From positions 1 to 8,606 of the forward strand of contig JACDGQ010000105.1 in the NCBI GenBank assembly GCA_013821615.1: DNA of 8,606 nt, written 5' to 3'. Under the pieces are notes generated by a model. The model saw nothing but the letters and a program-made list of their open reading frames with translations. It ran no database searches and was not told where the DNA came from. This DNA comes from Planctomycetota bacterium (GTDB lineage: Bacteria > Planctomycetota > UBA11346). Of this stretch, positions 1-4,610 are shown piece by piece; within the stretch, counting starts at the first letter, position 1; the number at the start of each line of letters is the position of its first letter. The translations under genes and the position numbers were made by a program.

Positions 1-142
1 TCCTTGCTCCCTGCTCCCTGCTCCTTGCTCCCTTGCTCCCTTGCTCCCTTGCTCCCTCGCTCCCTCGCTCCCTCGCTCCCTTGCTCCCTGGCTCCCTCGC
101 TCCCTGCCTTCCTGTCTCCCTCCCTCCCCCCTTCCGCCCCTC
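1..142. repeat. A-free pyrimidine tandem array (GCTCCCT family)
   Basis: About 13 tandem units starting with GCTCCCT run from 6 to 105: first three 7-nt units, then nine 8-nt units ending in T, C or G, then one 7-nt unit. From 106 the tract decays into irregular CCT/TCC runs. There is not a single A on this strand from 1 to 142, and only one (143) before 176. The window starts inside the array, so an inverted partner arm (GGGAGC-type units) may lie upstream. All three forward frames stay open through it, which creates artificial N-terminal extensions for the gene at 177. If transcribed, the RNA would be C-rich and G-poor, the composition favoured by Rho; that role is inference. Confidence 0.85.
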
Positions 143-176
143 ATGCCTTCCCCTTCTCCCCTCCGGCTTCCCCCCA

Positions 177-1370
177 ATGTCCACCCCCCCGCCCATCCTC
201 TATCGCCGGCTGGCCCTGCTCACCCAGGGCGGTCTGGACATCTACCGCAACAAGACGGCGATGGGTATGCTGCGCTTCCGGCCCGAGGACGTGGTGTGCG
301 TGATCGACGCCAAGCACGCCGGGCAGGACCTGCAGCAGCTCACCGGGGTCGGCGCCGGCATCCCGATCGTCGCCGCCGTCATGGACGCGGTGCGCCTGGG
401 CATCGACTGGCTGGTGATCGGTGTCGCCACCCCCGGCGGCTACCTGCCGGCCAACCTGCGCCCGCAGGTCTATGAGGCGATCAAGAACCGCATCGGCGTG
501 ATCTCCGGCCTGCACGAAAGCGTCAACGGCGATCCCAACCTGGTGGCGCTGTCGGCGCGCTACGCCGTCGACCTGATCAACCTGCGCCGCCTGCCGGACG
601 ACGAGAACCACGTCAGCACGGCGCGCGCGCGCGACACCAAGGCCTTCCGCCTGCTGACCGTGGGTACCGACGCCAACATCGGCAAGACCACCACCGCCCT
701 CGAACTGGAGCGCCAGCTGCGCGCCCAGGGCGTGGCGGCGCGCTTCGTGCCCACCGGCCAGGACGGCAAGCTCATCACCGGCCGCGGCGTGTGCATCGAC
801 CGCGTGATCAGCAACTTCGCCAGCGGCGCGGTTGAGCGCCTGGTCTGCCACGAAGCGCGCAGCGCCGACCTGCTGGTCATAGAGGGTCAGGATTCGATCC
901 TCTCGCCGCCGTACTCGGGCGTGGCCCTCGCCCTGCTCCACGGCAGCTGCCCCGACGCCATGGTGCTGTGCCACGCGCCGAGCCGCACCCTGCACCGCCA
1001 CACCGACGTGCCGATCCCGCCGCTGCAGCAGTACCGCCAGCTCTACGAGGCGATGCTCGCCCCCCTCCACCCCGGCAAGGTGGTGGCGATCAGTCTCAAC
1101 ACCATGGGCCTGGACGAGGCCGAGGCGCGCAAGGCGCTGGTGGCCGCGCGCGCGGAGACCGGCCTGCCGGCGGTCGATCCGGTGCGCAACCTCGATGGCG
1201 GGGTCGAGGTCCTGGTCGCCGCGGTGCTCGCCGCTGCCAAGGGCCGGCTTCCGGCCGCGGCCACGCGCCACGCCGCCACCGCGGCCGGCCACCGGCCCGC
1301 CAAGAAGGCCAAGGCAGGGGCCGCGCACGGCAAGGCCGGCGCCAAGCTGGCGATGAAGCGCAAAGGCTAG
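177..1370 (+). CDS. DUF1611-family P-loop protein (DgcN-like)
   Basis: A 397-aa protein with the two-part DUF1611 architecture. Residues ~8-145 form a Rossmann-like N-domain. Residues ~155-355 form a P-loop domain with GTDANIGKTTT at 163-173, TGQDGKLITGRG at 193-204, FASGAVE at 214-220 and IEGQDS at 235-240, followed by a YSGVALALLHGSCPDAMVLC stretch, all typical of the family. Characterised relatives (DgcN) act on D-glutamate as N-acetyltransferases, often beside a dipeptide epimerase; the partner is not visible here, so substrate is inferred only by family. The ATG at 177 gives the normal family N-terminus; the frame is open further upstream, but only through the repeat array. No Shine-Dalgarno is visible because the leader is pyrimidine-rich. 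The last ~45 residues are an unusual Ala/Lys/His-rich basic tail beyond the usual family length. Confidence 0.88.
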   Translation: MSTPPPILYRRLALLTQGGLDIYRNKTAMGMLRFRPEDVVCVIDAKHAGQDLQQLTGVGAGIPIVAAVMDAVRLGIDWLVIGVATPGGYLPANLRPQVYEAIKNRIGVISGLHESVNGDPNLVALSARYAVDLINLRRLPDDENHVSTARARDTKAFRLLTVGTDANIGKTTTALELERQLRAQGVAARFVPTGQDGKLITGRGVCIDRVISNFASGAVERLVCHEARSADLLVIEGQDSILSPPYSGVALALLHGSCPDAMVLCHAPSRTLHRHTDVPIPPLQQYRQLYEAMLAPLHPGKVVAISLNTMGLDEAEARKALVAARAETGLPAVDPVRNLDGGVEVLVAAVLAAAKGRLPAAATRHAATAAGHRPAKKAKAGAAHGKAGAKLAMKRKG

Positions 1371-1411
1371 AAGGCTTTCCACGGCCCCGTCCTGCTGGGC
1401 ACGGACCTGCG

Positions 1412-1446
1412 AGCCCCACGGGCAGAGCCGCCGCGCCCGTGGGGCT
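1412..1446 (+). terminator. 12-bp perfect hairpin, possible terminator
   Basis: AGCCCCACGGGC (1412-1423) is perfectly complementary to GCCCGTGGGGCT (1435-1446), with an 11-nt loop. It lies 41 nt after the DUF1611 stop and 48 nt before the next start, in the right place for a terminator. The sequence after it is GTTCCCC rather than a clear T-run, so intrinsic termination is uncertain; it could also be an mRNA 3'-end stabiliser. Confidence 0.55.
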
Positions 1447-1482
1447 GTTCCCCTGCCGTGCCCCGTCGCCACGATGGCACCC

Positions 1483-1487
1483 GGAGA
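1483..1487 (+). promoter_or_regulatory. Shine-Dalgarno for the YdjY-domain gene
   Basis: GGAGA lies 7 nt before the ATG at 1495. It decides the start: the in-frame ATG at 1474 lies upstream of this motif and would put seven polar residues before the signal peptide. Confidence 0.6.
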
Positions 1488-1494
1488 CCGCCCC

Positions 1495-2508
1495 ATGGCC
1501 CTGCGTCCCCTCGCCTTGATCTTCGCGCTCGTCAGCATGGCCCTGCAGCTGGGCGCCGCCGAAGCCACCGATCCGCTGCGCGCCCTGCCCGCCCTGCCCA
1601 AGCCGCTCCCAGGGGTGGCCGCCGCGACGCAGCCTGGCGAGATGGTCCGCGACTTCGCACCCGGGGTGCAGGTGGTGCTGGGCAAGCGCGTGATCCTGAC
1701 CGGTTCGGTGATCATGGACCAGGGACCGGTCGACGGCCTCGAGGTCCTCGCCTGCCTCGCCAGCGGCAAGACCCATGAAGCGATCGTGCGCTTGGCGGCG
1801 CCGGACGGCCACACTGCCCGTGCGGCCTTCACCGCGGCCCTCGGCCTCGAGAAGGAAGGCGTGCCCGCCCCCGAATCGAGCGGCCTGCCGGCGCGCGGCT
1901 GGCCGCTGTCGGTGACCCTGGAGTGGGCCGATCCCGACCATCCCGGCGCGAGCCTGGCGGTGGCGGCCAGCAGCCTGGTGCGCGACCGCAGCCTCGACCG
2001 CTCCTTCCCGGCGCTGCCCTTCATCTACACCGGCAGCCGCTTCCTGACCCTCGACGAGACCGGGCTGGACGGCAAGCCGGTACGCCACGAGCGCTTCATG
2101 CTCGACAGCACCAAGTCGATCGTGGTGATCTTCGACGAGGCCGACGCCCTGCTCGCCAGCCCCTTCCCGGATTCCGGCAGCGACAAGCACTTCGAGGTCA
2201 ACAGCGGCATCTGCCCGCCGGCGCAGACTCCGGTGCGCCTGGTCTTCGCCCCGGTCGAGCTGCCCCTGACCCTGGTCCAGGCCCTCGACGGCAGCCTGAG
2301 CGCCGGCGGCAAGACCCTGGGCGATGCCGAGCTCGAGGCGCTGCTCGCCGAGCGCTACGGCGCCGCGGCCACCCCATCGCAGCGCGCCGTGGCGGTGCGC
2401 GTCGACCCGGCCAGCGAGCGCGCGGTCGACGTCGCCACGCGCCGGCGTCTGCTCATCCTCGCCGCCTCGGCCAAGGCCTGGGTCGTGCCGGTGTTCGTAT
2501 TGCCGTGA
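1495..2508 (+). CDS. Secreted YdjY-domain protein with ExbD-like tail
   Basis: A 337-aa predicted exported protein. Residues 1-~24 are a signal peptide (Arg at 4, hydrophobic core, GAAEA near the cleavage site). Residues ~58-255 match the YdjY-domain pattern: an opening VILTGSVIMDQGPVDGLEVL segment (67-86), LACLASGKTHEAIV (85-98), a central 'TLEWAD' strand (141-146), FIYTGSRF (176-183) and a late PPAQTPVRLVFAP (241-253). The family's biochemical role is not established; many members are periplasmic or surface-exposed. Residues ~257-337 (from LPLTLVQALDGSLSAGGKTL to WVVPVFVLP) look like an ExbD/TolR periplasmic domain: strand, glycine turn, 'GGKTLGDAELEALL', a 'VAVRVDP' strand and a helix. That part is a fold-level guess. 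GGAGA at 1483 supports this start. A structured repeat region follows the stop directly. Confidence 0.75.
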   Translation: MALRPLALIFALVSMALQLGAAEATDPLRALPALPKPLPGVAAATQPGEMVRDFAPGVQVVLGKRVILTGSVIMDQGPVDGLEVLACLASGKTHEAIVRLAAPDGHTARAAFTAALGLEKEGVPAPESSGLPARGWPLSVTLEWADPDHPGASLAVAASSLVRDRSLDRSFPALPFIYTGSRFLTLDETGLDGKPVRHERFMLDSTKSIVVIFDEADALLASPFPDSGSDKHFEVNSGICPPAQTPVRLVFAPVELPLTLVQALDGSLSAGGKTLGDAELEALLAERYGAAATPSQRAVAVRVDPASERAVDVATRRRLLILAASAKAWVVPVFVLP

Positions 2509-2516
2509 GTTGGGCT

Positions 2517-2678
2517 GGCTGACGGCTGGCTGACGGCTGGCGGCTGACGGCTTACCTCTCTGGTCGTGGGCGAGCTCCCCGGTCCTGACCCCGTGCCTCC
2601 ACGGGCTGATCGCCCCGCCGCGCGGCGGCGGGGCTGGCCGTCAGCCGCCAGCCGGCCGTCAGCCCGCCGCACCGGCCG
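2517..2678. repeat. Structured heptamer-array element, copy 1
   Basis: The left arm carries GGCTGAC/GGCT units (2517-2552). An 85-nt core (2552-2636) is followed by an inverted right arm (2637-2664) and a 14-nt trailer (2665-2678). Bases 2534-2551 pair perfectly with 2637-2654 (18 bp). The core contains a 6-bp hairpin CCCGTG/CACGGG (2590-2605, loop CCTC) and a 10-bp hairpin (2612-2621 with 2625-2634, 3-nt loop). Core, arms and trailer recur in copy 2. No convincing coding frame spans it. It starts 8 nt after the YdjY gene stop and could act as a transcript-end structure. Confidence 0.85.
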
Positions 2679-2683
2679 AAAGC

Positions 2684-2832
2684 GGCTGACGGTTGGCGGC
2701 TTGGCTCGCATGGTCGTAGGCGAGATCACCGCTCCTAACCCCGTGGCCTCCATGGGCTGATCGCCACGCCGCGTCGCGGCGCGGCTGGCCGTCAGCCGTC
2801 AGCCATCAGCCGTCAGCCGGCCGCATCGGCCG
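2684..2832. repeat. Structured heptamer-array element, copy 2
   Basis: The left arm (2684-2700) pairs along all 17 positions with 2788-2804, two of them G-T wobbles. The core (2701-2787, 87 nt) matches copy 1 at about 71 of 85 aligned positions (hand alignment, two single-base gaps). The right arm has four tandem (G/A)TCAGCC units (2791-2818), then a trailer (2819-2832) identical to copy 1 at 12 of 14 positions. Its hairpins are CCCGTGG/CCATGGG (2740-2756) and a 10-position stem (2763-2772 with 2776-2785) with one A-C mismatch. Relative to copy 1, a G-C pair becomes G-T in the first hairpin, so pairing is kept. It lies 86 nt upstream of the pilT start. Confidence 0.85.
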
Positions 2833-2880
2833 CGCCTCGCCCCGCGACCGATCCCGGGGTATGCTCTGCACGAGCCAGCG

Positions 2881-2896
2881 CCCGGCAGCAGCCGGG
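2881..2896 (+). other. Hairpin in the pilT leader
   Basis: CCCGGC (2881-2886) pairs with GCCGGG (2891-2896) around an AGCA loop, 9 nt upstream of the pilT Shine-Dalgarno. A TATGCT (2860-2865) upstream resembles a -10 box but has no good -35 partner. Regulation by this stem is possible but unproven. Confidence 0.35.
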
Positions 2897-2905
2897 CCGG
2901 GCCAC

Positions 2906-2910
2906 GGAGG
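2906..2910 (+). promoter_or_regulatory. Shine-Dalgarno for pilT
   Basis: GGAGG ends 7 nt before the ATG at 2918. It selects 2918 over the in-frame codon at 2861 and over the ATG at 2927. Confidence 0.7.
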
Positions 2911-2917
2911 GCCGCGC

Positions 2918-3991
2918 ATGATCACCATGGAAGAGCTGCTGCGCACGATGGTCGAGCGCGGCGGTTCGGACCTGCACATCTCCGCGGGCTCGGCGCCGCG
3001 CGTGCGCGTCGACGGCAAGCTCGCCGAACTGGCCGGCATCGACGTGATGGGCCCGGAGCAGACCAAGAAGCTGGTCTACTCGGTGCTCGACAGCATGCAG
3101 ATCGCGCGCTTCGAGCAGGACTGGGAGCTCGACATGAGCTTCGGCCTGGCCGGGGTCGGGCGCTTCCGCGTCAACGTCTTCCTGCAGCGCGGCGCGGTCG
3201 GCTCGGTGATGCGCACCATCCCCTACGAGATCTTCACCTTCGACCAGCTCGGCCTGCCCAAGGAGGTCTGCACCCACCTCTGCGAGCTCAACAAGGGCCT
3301 GGTGCTGGTGACCGGCGCCACCGGCTCGGGCAAGTCGACCTCGCTGGCGTCGATGATCGACTTCATCAACTCGTCGATGCAGGACCACATCATCACCATC
3401 GAGGACCCCATCGAGTTCGTGCACCGCAACAAGTCGTGCCTGATCAACCAGCGCGAGGTCGGCACCGACACCCAGGGCTTCAACTCGGCGCTGCGCCGCG
3501 TGCTGCGCCAGGACCCCGACGTGGTGCTGATCGGCGAGATGCGCGACAAGGAGACCATCGAGGCCGGTCTGACCCTGGCCGAGACCGGCCATCTGACCTT
3601 CGCCACGCTGCACACCTCCGACGCGGTGCAGACCATCAACCGCATCGTCGACGTGTTCCCGGCCTACCAGCAGAACCAGATCCGCACCCAGCTCGCCTTC
3701 GTGCTCGAGGGCGTGTTCTGCCAGCAGCTGCTGCCCAAGATGAACAGCCGCGGGCGCGCCCTGGCCTGCGAGATCATGATCCCGAACAGCGCCATCCGCG
3801 CGCTGATCCGCGACGACAAGTGCCACCAGATCATGTCGCACATCCAGACCGGCTCGAAGGTCGGCATGCGCACCATGAACCAGAGCCTGTTCGAGCTCTA
3901 CAAGGCCAACCAGATCACCTGGGACGACGCCATGGGGCGCAGCGGCGACCCCGAGGACCTCAAGCGCACCGCCCAGCGCGAGACCGCCTGA
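2918..3991 (+). CDS. pilT: Type IV pilus retraction ATPase PilT
   Basis: A 357-aa hexameric secretion-type ATPase that powers pilus depolymerisation and twitching at the inner-membrane base. The N-terminal domain (~1-110) opens with the family signature SDLHIS (17-22) and VDGKL (31-35). The ATPase core has Walker A GATGSGKST (133-141), the Asp box TIEDPIE (160-166), Walker B VVLIGEMRD (202-210) and the His box ending ATLHT (219-233). AIRALIRDD (292-300) corresponds to the PilT-specific AIRNLIRE motif, which separates PilT from PilB/GspE. Length is normal (~345-370). It is the first gene of a tight run: the next start is one base after its stop. No motif residue appears missing. Confidence 0.97.
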   Translation: MITMEELLRTMVERGGSDLHISAGSAPRVRVDGKLAELAGIDVMGPEQTKKLVYSVLDSMQIARFEQDWELDMSFGLAGVGRFRVNVFLQRGAVGSVMRTIPYEIFTFDQLGLPKEVCTHLCELNKGLVLVTGATGSGKSTSLASMIDFINSSMQDHIITIEDPIEFVHRNKSCLINQREVGTDTQGFNSALRRVLRQDPDVVLIGEMRDKETIEAGLTLAETGHLTFATLHTSDAVQTINRIVDVFPAYQQNQIRTQLAFVLEGVFCQQLLPKMNSRGRALACEIMIPNSAIRALIRDDKCHQIMSHIQTGSKVGMRTMNQSLFELYKANQITWDDAMGRSGDPEDLKRTAQRETA

Positions 3992-3992
3992 C

Positions 3993-4436
3993 ATGGTCGC
4001 CCTCAACCGCATGGTGCGTAAAAAGCTCGGCGAGATCCTCGTCGACCAGGGCCTGCTCAGCCAGGAGCAGGTGCAAGACGCGCTGCGCCTGCAGCACCAG
4101 TCGGGGTTGCTGTTCGGCGAGACCCTGGTGCAGCAGAAGCTGATCACCGAGGACAAGATCGTGTCGGTCCTGGTCGGCCAGTTCGGCATCCCCTACATCC
4201 GCCCGACCCAGTACACCATCGCCAAGGACCTGCTCGAGATCTTCGACCCGGCGATGATGCGACGCTTCCAGTTCGTGCCGATGGACTCGATCGGCTCGGT
4301 GCTGGTCATCGCCATCGCCGGCTCGCTGACCGAGGACGTGCTGCACGAGATCGAATCCCAGACCGGCTGCTCGCTGCAGCTGTTCCTGACGCGCATGAGC
4401 GAGATCAACCTCGTGCTGTCGAATGCGGGGCTGTGA
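3993..4436 (+). CDS. Stand-alone MshEN / GspE N-terminal domain protein
   Basis: A 147-aa protein that is essentially one type II secretion/type IV pilus ATPase N-domain (MshEN, T2SSE_N) without an ATPase. The first motif block, KLGEILVDQGLLSQEQ (11-26) running to LRLQ, closely follows the RLGxxLxxxGLxxxxxLxxxLxxQ pattern that binds c-di-GMP in MshE. The second block (38-65) is degenerate: LLFGETLVQQKLITEDK has LFG where RLG is usual and KL where GL is usual. Residues 70-147 fit the second half of the fold. The ATG lies one base after the pilT stop, so translation is probably coupled; ATG 4011 is an alternative start. Likely a regulatory subunit for PilB or PilT, by inference. Its frame is the same as that of pilB downstream. 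Confidence 0.85.
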   Translation: MVALNRMVRKKLGEILVDQGLLSQEQVQDALRLQHQSGLLFGETLVQQKLITEDKIVSVLVGQFGIPYIRPTQYTIAKDLLEIFDPAMMRRFQFVPMDSIGSVLVIAIAGSLTEDVLHEIESQTGCSLQLFLTRMSEINLVLSNAGL

Positions 4437-4449
4437 CCATGACCACCCG

Positions 4450-4570
4450 GTGCGGAGTGCGGAGTGCGGAGTGCGGAGTGCGAGGCGCGCCCGCGCGGCG
4501 GACCGCGTGCGCAGACGGCCAGGACATCCGCGTTACGGTCACTCCGCACTCCGCACCCCGCACTCCGCAC
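4450..4570. repeat. Heptamer inverted-array element (CGGAGTG) inside the pilus operon
   Basis: Four tandem CGGAGTG units (4453-4480) face four inverted CACTCCG units (4540-4567; the third is CACCCCG). Bases 4450-4480 pair with 4540-4570 over 31 positions with one A-C mismatch, enclosing a 59-nt loop (4481-4539) that is itself G+C-rich with short inverted matches. It fills most of the 174-nt gap between the MshEN gene and pilB, and ends 28 nt before the pilB Shine-Dalgarno. In mRNA it would form a very stable stem, so it may act as an attenuator, processing site or stability element. Confidence 0.9.
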
Positions 4571-4597
4571 TTCCCAGAATCCACATCCCCCACGATC

Positions 4598-4604
4598 AAG
4601 GTGG
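4598..4604 (+). promoter_or_regulatory. Shine-Dalgarno for pilB
   Basis: AAGGTGG ends 6 nt before the ATG at 4611. It fixes the start there, although the frame is open back to a GTG inside the repeat array at 4464. Confidence 0.65.
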
Positions 4605-4610
4605 CCTGAC

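Noticed and set aside
33..176. N-terminal extension of the DUF1611 protein reading through the repeat array
   Set aside because: It would encode SLAPSLP-type repeats present in all three frames; the family N-terminus begins at ATG 177.
141..2024. 627-aa minus-strand open frame opposite the DUF1611 and YdjY genes
   Set aside because: Low-complexity Ala/Arg/Gly/His translation with no motifs; it is the antisense shadow of strong plus-strand genes in G+C-rich DNA.
2355..2753. 132-aa minus-strand ORF over the end of the YdjY gene and the repeats
   Set aside because: Half is antisense to a real gene and half is repeat-derived; Arg/Ala/Thr-rich with no motif.
2566..2760. Small plus-strand ORF (64 aa) between the YdjY gene and pilT
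   Set aside because: It spans both structured repeat elements and its sequence follows the repeats; no ribosome site or conserved motif was seen.
2837..2865. Sigma70-like promoter for pilT (TATGCT with upstream TCGCCC)
   Set aside because: The -10 is plausible but the -35 matches only three of six bases, so it is mentioned only in the leader hairpin entry and not called as a promoter.
2813..4189. 458-aa minus-strand open frame opposite pilT
   Set aside because: Lies fully opposite a gene with every PilT motif; the translation is His/Asp/Ala/Val-rich without a recognisable domain.
4450..4570. CRISPR array or integron attC site
   Set aside because: Units are contiguous 7-mers without spacers, and arms are inverted around a single core; no cas or integrase gene is nearby.
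4464..4610. N-terminal extension of PilB from a GTG inside the CGGAGTG array
   Set aside because: The translation is repeat-derived, and a good Shine-Dalgarno precedes ATG 4611, where the conserved domain begins.
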